Counted from the stretch's first letter, positions 18,525-27,007 are shown. The stretch is 61,067 nucleotides of DNA from an uncultured Bacteroidota bacterium (GCA_902774175.1 CACYHG010000007.1:1-61067); one strand, 5' to 3'. Translations and numbers: made by a program. Notes: generated by a model from the letters alone, not told the origin.

Positions 18525-18662
18525 ATGTATATTTTAAATTTTCCTAACGGCAACAGCCAGGAGTACAAAACCTTATCCGAATTGATGAACGCGGCCAGCA
18601 AGTTAGGCGGCACCGCAAAAAGCGTCGGCGGCAAAACCTACGTGTTCGTGCCGAAGAAGTGA
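18525..18662 (+). CDS. 45-residue small protein, unknown
   Basis: ATG at 18525, preceded by a purine-rich ribosome site (GGGAAGG), encodes a 45-residue protein beginning MYILNFPNGNSQEYKTLSEL and ending KTYVFVPKK. It has its own promoter (operator-promoter B) and is followed directly by a strong terminator (18675), so it is a self-contained transcription unit. That supports it being real despite its size. No signal peptide or membrane segment; predicted beta-alpha-beta. I do not recognise a family. Sharing the operator with Fic, the AAA+ ATPase, the FtsZ-like GTPase and the WYL regulator makes it a candidate small effector, antitoxin or modulator. Confidence 0.6.
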   Translation: MYILNFPNGNSQEYKTLSELMNAASKLGGTAKSVGGKTYVFVPKK

Positions 18663-18674
18663 TCAGGTATCCGG

Positions 18675-18708
18675 GGCGGTGGCCTCCTCGCCACCGCCTC
18701 TTTGTTTT
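18675..18708 (+). terminator. Rho-independent terminator
   Basis: Perfect 9-bp stem GGCGGTGGC (18675-18683) and GCCACCGCC (18690-18698) with a 6-nt loop, followed by TCTTTGTTTT. It lies 12 bp after the stop of the 45-aa ORF. Confidence 0.8.
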
Positions 18709-18800
18709 ATGATCGCCTTACGCACGGTGATTCCCTTTCTTTCAGGCGTTTGTGGATATGAGGAATTTTTTTTTCAAAACTAATCCGAAAGCAAAGGTGT

Positions 18801-18826
18801 TTGTATCGGGGAAATGAGTAATTTTG
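18801..18826 (+). promoter_or_regulatory. Promoter of mcrBC
   Basis: TTGTATCGG at 18801 and -7 element TAATTTTG at 18819-18826, then about 90 nt to the mcrB ATG. No operator palindrome is present, so mcrBC appears to be outside the WYL regulon. The same TTTGTATCGG...TAnTTTTGCGGA arrangement occurs before polA. Apart from this, 18709-18916 holds nothing I can support as a gene. Confidence 0.5.
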
Positions 18827-18916
18827 CGGAATCATATCTTCACACTTTGTTTAACGGGCTTCGGCAGGGGCTGAAGGTATGATGGAAAATTAAAAATAGG
18901 AGATAAAATCAGCATT

Positions 18917-20791
18917 ATGAACATTAAACAAATAGGAATTTCAACAGATTACTCAAGTTATGACGAATTAAAAAATAATCATGTTATCGCACAAGGGTGG
19001 TCTGCATTTGGTGATTTAACATTTGCTTATTGCATAAAAAACAAAGACGAAATTGAAGAAGAAGATTATTACACTTTTGTTAAACATGATTGCGAAGATA
19101 AACGATCCAGAAATGCATTCAGCCAACTTCTTCGCGAAATAAAACCTCATGATATTATTTTGGCTTTTGAAGGCAAAACGTTAAAGGGGATAACGGAAAT
19201 GCCTGACGATTTCATTTATTTCTTCAATAATAAAATGAGTGAATATAAAAATTGCCTGTTTCCAGTTCAATGGGTAGATTGGGGAACATTTTGCTCGAAA
19301 GGGAAATTAAAAGATTTTGTAACAGGAGCCTATAATGGAATTGTTGGAATAGAAAACACTGGTTCTCAAGAATTAAAGTCATATATTGAGAAACATTGGG
19401 AGACTTTTAAAAAAGAAACGAATCACGAAATCCAGCCGACAGAATGCACGAAACAACTTGATGTTCTAAAAAAAGGCTTTAATTGTAAGCGTAATGAAAG
19501 CAGGGCAGAATTCTACGAAAGAATTAACAAAGAAAAAAACAGCAGAAAAATGGAAAAGTATGTAAAAATCTTGACCACGAACCACAACCTCATCCTCACC
19601 GGTGCCCCCGGTACGGGTAAAACTTATTTGGCAAAACAAATAGCCCAACAGATGATTTTCGGGGAAATCAAAGAGGAAATGACCCCAGCAGAGGAAGTGC
19701 AATTCAATGAACAATGTGGTTTTGTGCAGTTTCATCCATCATACGACTATACTGACTTTGTAGAAGGTTTGAGGCCTACACCAAAGCAAGATGGGGATAA
19801 TAATATTGGATTTGAACGGAAAGATGGCGTATTCAAAGAATTTTGCAAGAATGTAATTAAATCTTCCTATTCTCATAGTATTGATAATTTTGATGTTGCA
19901 TGGAAAAAATTTATAGCTGCATTGAGTGCTAATACAAAAGGTCAACAGGTACCTACCATCACTGGTTCTGGTTCCTTTACCGTTGGGCTCAATCAAAATG
20001 GGGATGGACTCATAGATATCCAACCTACATATAATCGATATTACAATTATGACCAATTGTACAACGTGTATCGCGGTTTGCCCGGTGTTCCAAATGGTGG
20101 ACATGATAACTATCGGAAAGCTGTTATCCTTTATTTGGAGAAAAATTATGGACTAAAAAAATACGAACCTGGTACATATAGTGTCGACGATAAAAAATAT
20201 ATCTTCATTATTGACGAAATCAACCGAGGAGAAATCTCTAAAATTTTCGGGGAGTTATTCTTTTCCATTGATCCCGGATACAGAGGGAGTAAAGGAGCTG
20301 TGCTCACACAATATAAAAATATGCAATCTACACCTAATGACTTCGACAAAGTATTAGGTTGTAATAATCCCAAAAACTTCGGACATTTCTTCGTTCCTGA
20401 AAACGTCTATATCATCGGCACAATGAACGACATCGATCGCAGCGTGGAAAGTATGGACTTCGCCTTCCGCAGAAGATTTGCTTTCAAGGAGATTAAAGCC
20501 AAAGAAAGAATTGAGATGTTAGACGATTTAACTTGGAAAGACGAAGCTGTCAGAAGGATGAAAAGCCTTAACACCAAGATTGAAAAAATAGAAGGTTTAT
20601 CCTCAGCTTACCATATTGGACCTGCTTATTTCTTGAAATTGAAAAACTATAACGGTGATTTTGACCAATTATGGGAAAATCATTTGGAGGGATTGTTGTT
20701 TGAATACCTGCGCGGAATGATAGATGTCCCAGCCAAACTAAAATCATTAGCAGAAGAATACGGCTATACCAAAGCTAACCAATATGTATAG
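18917..20791 (+). CDS. mcrB: McrB-type AAA+ GTPase subunit
   Basis: 624 residues. Walker A GAPGTGKTY (about 229-237), Walker B FIIDEINRGE (about 429-438), and the McrB signature GTMNDIDRSVESMDFAFRRRF (about 500-520), which distinguishes McrB from other AAA+ proteins. In the family, McrB is the GTP-driven translocase of a modification-dependent restriction system that cuts modified DNA with McrC. The N-terminal 200 residues (GISTDYSSYDELKNNHVIAQ...) should be the specificity domain; it resembles EVE/PUA-like modified-base readers but I cannot assign it firmly. A long insertion (about 300-400) separates the two Walker motifs. Its stop overlaps mcrC by 8 bp. AT-rich compared with the core genes. 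Confidence 0.9.
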   Translation: MNIKQIGISTDYSSYDELKNNHVIAQGWSAFGDLTFAYCIKNKDEIEEEDYYTFVKHDCEDKRSRNAFSQLLREIKPHDIILAFEGKTLKGITEMPDDFIYFFNNKMSEYKNCLFPVQWVDWGTFCSKGKLKDFVTGAYNGIVGIENTGSQELKSYIEKHWETFKKETNHEIQPTECTKQLDVLKKGFNCKRNESRAEFYERINKEKNSRKMEKYVKILTTNHNLILTGAPGTGKTYLAKQIAQQMIFGEIKEEMTPAEEVQFNEQCGFVQFHPSYDYTDFVEGLRPTPKQDGDNNIGFERKDGVFKEFCKNVIKSSYSHSIDNFDVAWKKFIAALSANTKGQQVPTITGSGSFTVGLNQNGDGLIDIQPTYNRYYNYDQLYNVYRGLPGVPNGGHDNYRKAVILYLEKNYGLKKYEPGTYSVDDKKYIFIIDEINRGEISKIFGELFFSIDPGYRGSKGAVLTQYKNMQSTPNDFDKVLGCNNPKNFGHFFVPENVYIIGTMNDIDRSVESMDFAFRRRFAFKEIKAKERIEMLDDLTWKDEAVRRMKSLNTKIEKIEGLSSAYHIGPAYFLKLKNYNGDFDQLWENHLEGLLFEYLRGMIDVPAKLKSLAEEYGYTKANQYV

Positions 20792-22196
20792 CTTACGAAT
20801 AACTGACAACCACGACTGGAAAGGTCTAAATGATTGTATCCTGAATTCAGAACAAGATGCGGACTTAGACAACATCGCATCTAACCTCGCGAAGATTGCC
20901 AATATAAAAATTGGCGAACTTTCTTTAGAAGACAATCCCAGTCTTTTGGTGTTTCCAAGAGATTTGCACCGTTATGGCGATGAAATCAGTGAGAACTGTA
21001 TAATCTCCATGCGTGATGATGAAATCTCCACGGGAAACATTATGGGCTTTGTTGGAGTGAACGACACACAATTGGATATCAAATCGCGTTTTGCCAAAGT
21101 GGACGAGGACGACTATTTCCTTCATTATATGCTCCAGAAAGTGTTTTCTATCAACCTGTTCGACATAAAACATACAACCCGACAAGAGGACATTTTCGAT
21201 TTTCTTCTTTACCTGTTCCCTCACTTCTTGAAGAAGGCACTTGCGCAGGGACTGTTCAAAAAATATAGAAGATTTGAGTACAACGATGCCAACATTCGGG
21301 GACCGATAGATGTCAACCGTCATATTCGTGAGAATATTCCTTTCCGAGGAACTGTCGCCTATTCCACACGCGAACACAGCTACGATAACGAAGTTACGCA
21401 GCTGGTCCGACACACCATCGAATTCATCCGCACCAAAAAGCACGGGGCCATCATTTTGAACAATGACCCGGAAACTAAAAGTTTCATCACGCAAATCACT
21501 CTTGCAACGCAATCGTACAATGTGCGGGAACGTATGAAAGTCATCAACCAAAACCTGCGTCCCATACGGCATCCCTACTATTCGGCATATACCGACCTCC
21601 AAAACCTTTGCTTGCGAATCCTCCGCCACGAATCCCTCAAATACGGACAGGAAAAAGATAAAGTTTATGGTGTTTTGTTCGATGGGGCTTGGCTGTGGGA
21701 AGAGTATCTGAATACGATATTTGTCAAATATCAGCTTGGAATTACTCATGCTGAAAATAAAATGGGAAAGAATGGGATAAACCTTTATAAAAACGGACGG
21801 AAATGTTATTATCCGGATTTCTACAAACGGACTAAAGCAGCTGCGACATCATTTGTACTGGATGCAAAGTATAAACGATTAGGTTATGACGTAATTATGG
21901 ATGAATTTGAAAACAACATCTCCATTTGTCGCGATGATTTGTTTCAAATGATTACTTATATGCACGTGTTGCCAGCAAAACATTGTGCTTTACTTTACCC
22001 GATTGAAAGGAACGAAAGTAACACAAACGATGAGGCTGTTGTTGAATCAAAGAAAAGAAATATTAGTGGCTGTGGAGGTGAGATAATAGGCTATGGCATA
22101 CCAATACCTTTTTTTGATGATTTCAAAGAATGCGCTCGGATGAGGAAAATAGAAAATGATTTGGTATTAAAAATATCAAATTGGATGAATAATTAG
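20784..22196 (+). CDS. mcrC: McrC nuclease subunit
   Basis: 470 residues, starting inside the end of mcrB (8-bp overlap), so translationally coupled. A DUF2357-like/McrC N-terminal part (NIMGFVGVNDTQLDIKSRF) is followed by YDNEVTQLVRHTIEFI and LRPIRHPYYSAYTDLQNLCL, typical of McrC. The nuclease core is YYPDFYKR (about 341) with VLDAKYKRL (about 357), the D...D/E-x-K of a PD-(D/E)XK endonuclease. It cuts DNA once McrB has translocated. No frameshifts; both catalytic motifs are present, so the system should be functional. Confidence 0.9.
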   Translation: MYSLRITDNHDWKGLNDCILNSEQDADLDNIASNLAKIANIKIGELSLEDNPSLLVFPRDLHRYGDEISENCIISMRDDEISTGNIMGFVGVNDTQLDIKSRFAKVDEDDYFLHYMLQKVFSINLFDIKHTTRQEDIFDFLLYLFPHFLKKALAQGLFKKYRRFEYNDANIRGPIDVNRHIRENIPFRGTVAYSTREHSYDNEVTQLVRHTIEFIRTKKHGAIILNNDPETKSFITQITLATQSYNVRERMKVINQNLRPIRHPYYSAYTDLQNLCLRILRHESLKYGQEKDKVYGVLFDGAWLWEEYLNTIFVKYQLGITHAENKMGKNGINLYKNGRKCYYPDFYKRTKAAATSFVLDAKYKRLGYDVIMDEFENNISICRDDLFQMITYMHVLPAKHCALLYPIERNESNTNDEAVVESKKRNISGCGGEIIGYGIPIPFFDDFKECARMRKIENDLVLKISNWMNN

Positions 22197-22266
22197 CGCA
22201 CTTCATCTGGCTTACTCCCTGCCCACATTGATGACCTCAACGTAAATCTGGGTGTTGACACGAAGT

Positions 22267-22296
22267 TGTAGAGACGCGTTGCTTCATGTCTCTACA
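22267..22296. repeat. REP-like hairpin with GTAGAGAC arms
   Basis: TGTAGAGAC (22267-22275) and GTCTCTACA (22288-22296) form perfect 9-bp arms around a 12-nt non-palindromic loop, followed by a T-run, so it may also terminate mcrC. It shares the outer arms of the REP families at 29816 and 38520. The rest of 22197-22329 holds no gene. Confidence 0.55.
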
Positions 22297-22329
22297 TTTT
22301 TTTGCAGATGCTCAGCCGCATGCATCTGT

Positions 22330-22365
22330 TATGCCATACTTTTGCATAGTCTAATGCTATTTTTG
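22330..22365 (+). promoter_or_regulatory. Operator-promoter C (AAA+ ATPase)
   Basis: TATGCCATACTTTTGCATA (22330-22348), arms TATGC/GCATA, and -7 element TATTTTTG at 22358-22365, spacing 28. It reads toward the AAA+ ATPase gene. Confidence 0.7.
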
Positions 22366-22432
22366 CATCGTTAAAAATTGTTGATGTAAAAAAGACAAAG
22401 GTTTGGAGACAAAGAAAAGAAACACTCGGAAA

Positions 22433-24073
22433 ATGGATATGCTGGCTGCTGTGGAGAGGATTGTCGGCTTGGCGAAGGATTCGAACCTGGATGCAGAATT
22501 TTACCGTAAGGCGGCAGGTCACGTCAAATTCCTCTCGGAGAAAATGGAACTCACAAGGGAGCAGGCTGTCATGATGGCGATGTTCATCGATAACAGCAGT
22601 GATACGAGCATACGTATCAGCGACTTCTCCCGGCAACTCGAATGCAGCACCACACGAATCATACGTTACATGAATGATATTGACGAGTTGGAGAAAAGGG
22701 GATTGGTGATTTGTAGCAGGGAGCGGGGACGTGTCAGCTATCGTGTGCCGTGGGAAGTGATTGAGGCGTTCAAGCGCAATGAGAAATATGTTCCACGGAA
22801 CTGCTCCGGTTTGAGTTGTGAGGCGCTGTTCGGTGTGATTGAGGAAATCATGGAGATGCGTGACGACAATGAAATGACCACCGAAATGACCGTGCAGCGG
22901 CTGGAACATCTGCTGGAGTGCAACAGGCATCTTGTTTTTGTCCAGAAACTGAAATCCATGAATTTGATGTCGGATGATGAGATGCTGCTGCTTGTTTTCT
23001 CGCATCTGTTTGTCAATAATGGTGATGACGATATCCGATACCATGATTTGAGTTTTTTTTACGAAAGCAAATCGCAATGGAACAGAGTGAAACGTGAACT
23101 TAATGGTGGCATAAATATCCTGCAGGCGTTGAAGCTCATAGAGTATAATATCGATGACGGTTTTGCGGACAGGGAATCGTTCCGCATGTCCAGAAAGGCG
23201 AAGGAGATGCTCTTTCCCGAACTGAACATCAGTTCGACCCATTTGGAAAGTTTCAGGAAAAGCCTCATCCGGCATGAGGAGATAGTGCGAAAGCAGCTTC
23301 ATTATGATCGTGAGGTGGCCGCTCAGGTTTCGGATTTGGAGCGTCTGTTGGAGGAGGCGCATTATCGTGAAATTTGTAACCGTCTGAAAGAAAAGGGGCA
23401 TCGTACCGGCTTCACTTGTCTTTTCTATGGTGCGCCAGGTACAGGCAAGACCGAATCCGTATTGCAGCTGGCACTACAGACCGGACGCGACATTATGCAG
23501 GTGAATGTCCAGGAAATAAAAAGCATGTGGGTAGGCGAGAGCGAAAAGAACATCAAAGCCCTCTTTGACAAGTATCGCAGCTGTGTCGAAAATTCGGAAG
23601 TGGCTCCCATACTGCTTTTCAACGAAGCGGACGCCATCATCGGCAAACGGCAGGAGGGTGCGGAGCGTGCGGTGGAGAAAATGGAGAACTCCATCCAAAA
23701 CATCATTCTCCAGGAGATGGAGACGCTTGACGGCATTTTGATCGCCACCACCAATCTGGTCCAGAACATGGACAAGGCATTTGAGCGTCGTTTCCTCTAC
23801 AAAATCAGGTTCAACAAACCCTCTTTGGAGGCGAGGCTCCGGATATGGCAGTCCATGCTTCCCGATTTGCCGGAAGCCGATTTGTGGGCTTTGGCAGGAA
23901 AATACGATTTCAGTGGCGGGCAGATTGAGAACATCGCGCGGCATTATGCCATTGATTCCATTCTGCATGGCGATGCTGCGGCATGTATGGAAAACATCAT
24001 TGAACATTGTGAGGGCGAACGTATAGGCTCGGTGAAAACCGGAGGAATCGGTTTTCATGTAGGAAACAATTGA
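22433..24073 (+). CDS. AAA+ ATPase with N-terminal winged-helix-like region
   Basis: 546 residues from the ATG at 22433; a TTG ten codons upstream is an alternative start. Residues about 35-110 look like a helix-turn-helix region (RISDFSRQLECSTTRIIRYM, then LEKRGLVICSRERGRVSYRV). The AAA+ module is C-terminal: Walker A GAPGTGKTE (about 334), then VGESEKNIKALFDKY, Walker B APILLFNEADAII (about 390), sensor ATTNL (about 438) and arginine finger FERRFLYK. The Walker B Asp is replaced by Asn (LFNEADA), but the catalytic Glu is kept. From memory this Asn is shared by Bacteroidales relatives, so it is probably a family trait. Remodelling or regulatory ATPase of unknown target. Driven by operator-promoter C, in the island between McrBC and the nucleases. 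Confidence 0.8.
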   Translation: MDMLAAVERIVGLAKDSNLDAEFYRKAAGHVKFLSEKMELTREQAVMMAMFIDNSSDTSIRISDFSRQLECSTTRIIRYMNDIDELEKRGLVICSRERGRVSYRVPWEVIEAFKRNEKYVPRNCSGLSCEALFGVIEEIMEMRDDNEMTTEMTVQRLEHLLECNRHLVFVQKLKSMNLMSDDEMLLLVFSHLFVNNGDDDIRYHDLSFFYESKSQWNRVKRELNGGINILQALKLIEYNIDDGFADRESFRMSRKAKEMLFPELNISSTHLESFRKSLIRHEEIVRKQLHYDREVAAQVSDLERLLEEAHYREICNRLKEKGHRTGFTCLFYGAPGTGKTESVLQLALQTGRDIMQVNVQEIKSMWVGESEKNIKALFDKYRSCVENSEVAPILLFNEADAIIGKRQEGAERAVEKMENSIQNIILQEMETLDGILIATTNLVQNMDKAFERRFLYKIRFNKPSLEARLRIWQSMLPDLPEADLWALAGKYDFSGGQIENIARHYAIDSILHGDAAACMENIIEHCEGERIGSVKTGGIGFHVGNN

Positions 24074-24075
24074 AC

Positions 24076-24111
24076 TATGTCGTAGTTTGGCATGGTTGGG
24101 CGGTAATTTTG
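24076..24111 (+). promoter_or_regulatory. Operator-promoter D (187-aa protein)
   Basis: TATGTCGTAGTTTGGCATG (24076-24094) and TAATTTTG at 24104-24111, spacing 28. The right half-site (TTTGGCAT) is intact and the left is degenerate (TATGTC), the reverse of copies A, B and E. It starts 3 bp after the ATPase stop. Confidence 0.65.
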
Positions 24112-24177
24112 CAAAAAATAAATGTTTAACCAAAGTTGCATTTGAGAGAGTTAAATGCAGCAAAAATAGTTAACGAC

Positions 24178-24741
24178 ATGAAAGATTGTATTAAACCATT
24201 AGACTGTGATTTGAAACATTATGAAGCATGTCTTGCCACTCGTGATTTCTGGGATGACTGCGGCCACGAATGGACATACAAAACGCTGGATGAAAAACTG
24301 GTGATTCTTGGCGGTTTTGTACAAAGAGGCGGAAGCCTGAAACGGGTAATTAAACGCTATGCCGAAGACCGAAGTGAGATATACCGCTGTCGTATCCACT
24401 GGGTTATCTTCACCTACATCTGGCGGATGATAATAGGTGATGAACCGAAGAACGACATCAACCCAATGTCAGGCAGAATAAAGTGTCTTGAAAACGACGA
24501 GCTGATCAAGCTGCTGTCGGAGGAGTTGAAGAAATGTGTGAAAAAGACCTGCGGCACACGCTATAACCGCTTCGGCGAACATGAATTCTATAGTTATTGG
24601 ATTGTGTCAAATGAGTATCAGTATGATGATTCTGCGCTTGACAAGATAGAGCGCAAGCACTGGCGCTCCAATCCCGATGAATCCTTTTCCACTTATTTGT
24701 CCAAAGCAAATCGTTGGGACTGGATGAAGTGTTTGTTTTGA
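24178..24741 (+). CDS. Unknown 187-residue protein under the shared operator
   Basis: Start ATG 24178 (MKDCIKPLDCDLKHYEACLA); an upstream TTG (24136) is less likely. Soluble, mixed charge, rich in aromatic and Cys residues (DFWDDCGHEWTYKTLDEKL; CVKKTCGTRYNRFGEHEFYS), no signal peptide or membrane segment. I do not recognise the family and see no catalytic motif. Transcribed from operator-promoter D directly behind the AAA+ ATPase, so it may be its partner while being independently initiated. The 190 bp after it contain only a short ORF with a strong ribosome site (24878). Confidence 0.6.
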   Translation: MKDCIKPLDCDLKHYEACLATRDFWDDCGHEWTYKTLDEKLVILGGFVQRGGSLKRVIKRYAEDRSEIYRCRIHWVIFTYIWRMIIGDEPKNDINPMSGRIKCLENDELIKLLSEELKKCVKKTCGTRYNRFGEHEFYSYWIVSNEYQYDDSALDKIERKHWRSNPDESFSTYLSKANRWDWMKCLF

Positions 24742-24877
24742 AAATAAACAAAGACCGATAAACAATAATCTATGATGCTTTTCGTTATCGTATTAGATGT
24801 TTTAGATCGTAACTTATTATTCTAGTACTTTTTGGGAATTCATATATATAGATAATTGTCTTAGGGAGGTTTGAATT

Positions 24878-24904
24878 ATGTCTAAAGAAAAAAGGGACCA
24901 TTAA
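24878..24904 (+). other. Eight-codon ORF with strong ribosome site
   Basis: ATG-TCT-AAA-GAA-AAA-AGG-GAC-CAT-TAA, preceded by TTAGGGAGGT at an ideal distance. It could be a leader peptide for the nuclease gene at 24932 or the stump of a lost gene. Too short to decide. Confidence 0.2.
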
Positions 24905-24931
24905 AAATGTTACACCATAAAATAAAGACCT

Positions 24932-26047
24932 ATGTACATAGTTGACAAAGGAAAAAATGAACTGATTAAGGCCAATAAGACCACATTTAAAGCCAATGAG
25001 TTAAAAGAACGTCAAAATCTGCAAGAATGGATTGCAAAAGATCCATCTGTGTTTGGAGAAGAAGTTCTTATTATTCAAAAAGAATTTGATGGCTTTTTAG
25101 ATACAAGAGAAAGGCTTGATTTGTTGGCATTGGATAAAAATGGACGTCTGGTTATTGTTGAAAACAAACTGGATGATTCTGGCCGTGATGTAACATGGCA
25201 AGCGATTAAATATGCCTCGTATTGTTCCTCTATGAACACAAAGGATGTCTTTCAGATATATCAAAAATATCTTGACAAATACAATCCAGGCAAGGTTGCA
25301 AAAATAGAAATAATGGATTTCCTTGGAACTACTGAAGATGATTTAGTTTTGAACCAAGGACAAAATACCCAGCGCATTTTTTTAGTTGCTGCTGAGTTCC
25401 AGAAAGAGGTTACGTCATCTGTATTATGGTTGCGGAACTTCAACATTGATATCAGTTGTTTCAAAGTTACGCCCTATGAATATGAAGGAAAACTATTTGT
25501 TGATTTTGATAAAATAATTCCATTGCCAGAAACGGAAGAATATCAAATTAAAGTAGCCAACAAGGAACAAGAAGCTGCAGGAATTCCAGAGGCTACAAAA
25601 CTCCGGCACGGAAAAAGAAACACTTTCTGGCGTGAATTCATCGAATATAACAATCAGAACGACGGAATCTTTGCAAATATACCTGCAACGGATGAAAATC
25701 ATCTGAAGAAACGTGTTCCAACGATACCCGGTGCATCAGTTGAAGTTGTAATAAGACAGGACGGATGCCGGGTTGAGTTTTGTTTGGATGGGGCCAGAGA
25801 CACAAACATACGTATTTTTAAGACCTTGGAAAAAGAGAAAACAAGGTTGCAAAAGGTCTTCCAGGATTTGTGTTGGGACGAAGCAGACGATAAGAAGTCA
25901 AGTCGACGTGTATATTTATCGGCAGATTATCGCTATACGGAGAGTGAAGAAAAGGATTTGTTGTTCCGATTCTTTCTTGATAATTCCCAAAAGATGTTGG
26001 ATGTGTTCACTAAAATGGGGAAAGAGTTGCAATTAGACAATAAATAG
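24932..26047 (+). CDS. DUF4268 protein with NucS-like PD-(D/E)XK nuclease domain
   Basis: 371 residues. The N-terminal third carries a NucS/EndoMS-like nuclease core: RLDLLALDKNGRLVIVENKL (about 62-81), where D (LDLLALD) and E-N-K (VIVENKL) are the metal and catalytic residues, followed by VTWQAIKYASY. The C-terminal part (FWREFIEYNNQNDGIFAN; RIFKTLEKEKTRLQKVF) matches DUF4268. Such proteins act on DNA ends or foreign DNA by inference and are frequent in defence islands. Only 3 bp separate it from the PLD nuclease gene, so the two are an operon. AT-rich. No operator palindrome is visible upstream. Confidence 0.8.
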   Translation: MYIVDKGKNELIKANKTTFKANELKERQNLQEWIAKDPSVFGEEVLIIQKEFDGFLDTRERLDLLALDKNGRLVIVENKLDDSGRDVTWQAIKYASYCSSMNTKDVFQIYQKYLDKYNPGKVAKIEIMDFLGTTEDDLVLNQGQNTQRIFLVAAEFQKEVTSSVLWLRNFNIDISCFKVTPYEYEGKLFVDFDKIIPLPETEEYQIKVANKEQEAAGIPEATKLRHGKRNTFWREFIEYNNQNDGIFANIPATDENHLKKRVPTIPGASVEVVIRQDGCRVEFCLDGARDTNIRIFKTLEKEKTRLQKVFQDLCWDEADDKKSSRRVYLSADYRYTESEEKDLLFRFFLDNSQKMLDVFTKMGKELQLDNK

Positions 26048-26050
26048 CCT

Positions 26051-26566
26051 ATGCTCCAATACATCTCCGACACCGCCCATTACACCAAAGTCCTTTCGCT
26101 TTGCGAAAAGGTCAGGCATGACCTGTGGATTGCCACCGCGGACCTGAAGGATTTATACGTTGAGGGTGGAAGGGAGGCGGTGCCGTTCCTTTCGGTGCTT
26201 GACAAGCTGACAAAACGTGGCGTGGAGGTTCGGCTGCTTCACGCCAAGGAGCCTGGCGAAAACTTCCGTGCGGACTTCGACAAATACCCGGGGCTCTGGA
26301 GCAAACTGGAACGGCGCCTCTGCCCGCGTGTGCACTTCAAAATCATGATATTTGACTGCGCCATTGCCTATATCGGCTCCGCGAACCTCACGGGAGCCGG
26401 CATGGGCATGAAGGGTGACGGCAACCGCAACTTCGAGGCGGGCATCCTCACCGACGAACCTTCGCTGGTGGATGCCGCCGCCGACCATCTTGACAGCGTA
26501 TGGCAGGGGCAGCGGTGTGCCAAATGCAGGCGGAAGGCCTTCTGCGGGGACAGGATTTCAGAGTGA
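26051..26566 (+). CDS. PLD-family (single HKD) nuclease-like protein
   Basis: 171 residues. One HKD motif: HFKIMIFDCAIAYIGSANLT (about 95-114) with H-x-K-x4-D and the following G-S-x-N, then GDGNRNFEAGI. A single motif of this length is like Nuc/BfiI nucleases, which dimerise to complete the active site. The C-terminus has four Cys in CAKCRRKAFC, possibly a zinc site. Clearly more GC-rich than the gene before it, although the two are 3 bp apart, so the operon may have been assembled from different sources. Role inferred: DNA or phospholipid hydrolysis alongside the DUF4268 nuclease. Confidence 0.8.
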   Translation: MLQYISDTAHYTKVLSLCEKVRHDLWIATADLKDLYVEGGREAVPFLSVLDKLTKRGVEVRLLHAKEPGENFRADFDKYPGLWSKLERRLCPRVHFKIMIFDCAIAYIGSANLTGAGMGMKGDGNRNFEAGILTDEPSLVDAAADHLDSVWQGQRCAKCRRKAFCGDRISE

Positions 26567-26567
26567 T

Positions 26568-26885
26568 CTACTTTGGTGCGGCCTCATATTTCCCTGGCTC
26601 TTCTGCAACATAGCTTGCCGGTTTTTCCTCGGAGCGGTATAGAGTGCGGCCATTTTCATACAGATGCTCCGGTGCGATGTCAATGCTTCCGTTGTTCCAT
26701 GTCACGGTCCAGCCGTCAAGTGCAATGTTCCGGAAAATCTTCTCATCCTGCAATGGGGCAAATGCAGGGTATTTGCCGATAAGGGGTCTGCAGTCAAACT
26801 CTTTCACGCATCCGTCATTGAATTCCAATCGAAGCATTTTGTTGTCAAGTGCTTCGGCGGAAACTACCCAAATCAAGTCGTTCAT
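26568..26885 (-). CDS. DUF2442 domain protein
   Basis: 105 residues from the ATG at 26885 (MNDLIWVVSAEALDNKMLRL). It contains LEFNDGCVKEFDCRPLIGKY and WNNGSIDIAPEHLYENG, the signature blocks of DUF2442 (NE0471 N-terminal-like), whose members are often paired with DUF4160 proteins as putative toxin-antitoxin units. No DUF4160 partner is visible here. It is convergent with the PLD gene (1 bp between stops). A longer start at 26963 is possible but lacks a good ribosome site. Confidence 0.75.
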   Translation of the reverse strand: MNDLIWVVSAEALDNKMLRLEFNDGCVKEFDCRPLIGKYPAFAPLQDEKIFRNIALDGWTVTWNNGSIDIAPEHLYENGRTLYRSEEKPASYVAEEPGKYEAAPK

Positions 26886-26971
26886 GATCTTTCTTTTTTT
26901 CAGATTGCAAAGATAATCGAAATAACAATATGGATTCAAACAATTTGAAAATAAAATTTTCATCGGTTAAC

Positions 26972-27007
26972 TATGCCGTACTTTTTCATAACCGTGCGCT
27001 AATTTTG
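26972..27007 (+). promoter_or_regulatory. Operator-promoter E (FtsZ-like gene)
   Basis: TATGCCGTACTTTTTCATA (26972-26990), identical in all 19 bases to copy A, and TAATTTTG at 27000-27007, spacing 28. The FtsZ-like start codon lies 36 bp further on. Confidence 0.75.

Noticed and set aside
18814..18882. 22-codon ORF upstream of mcrB
   Set aside because: It overlaps the promoter -7 element and lacks a ribosome site.
22197..22260. Tail of a lost gene on the minus strand (reads VNTQIYVEVINVGRE)
   Set aside because: Only about 15 codons, no start and no family match.
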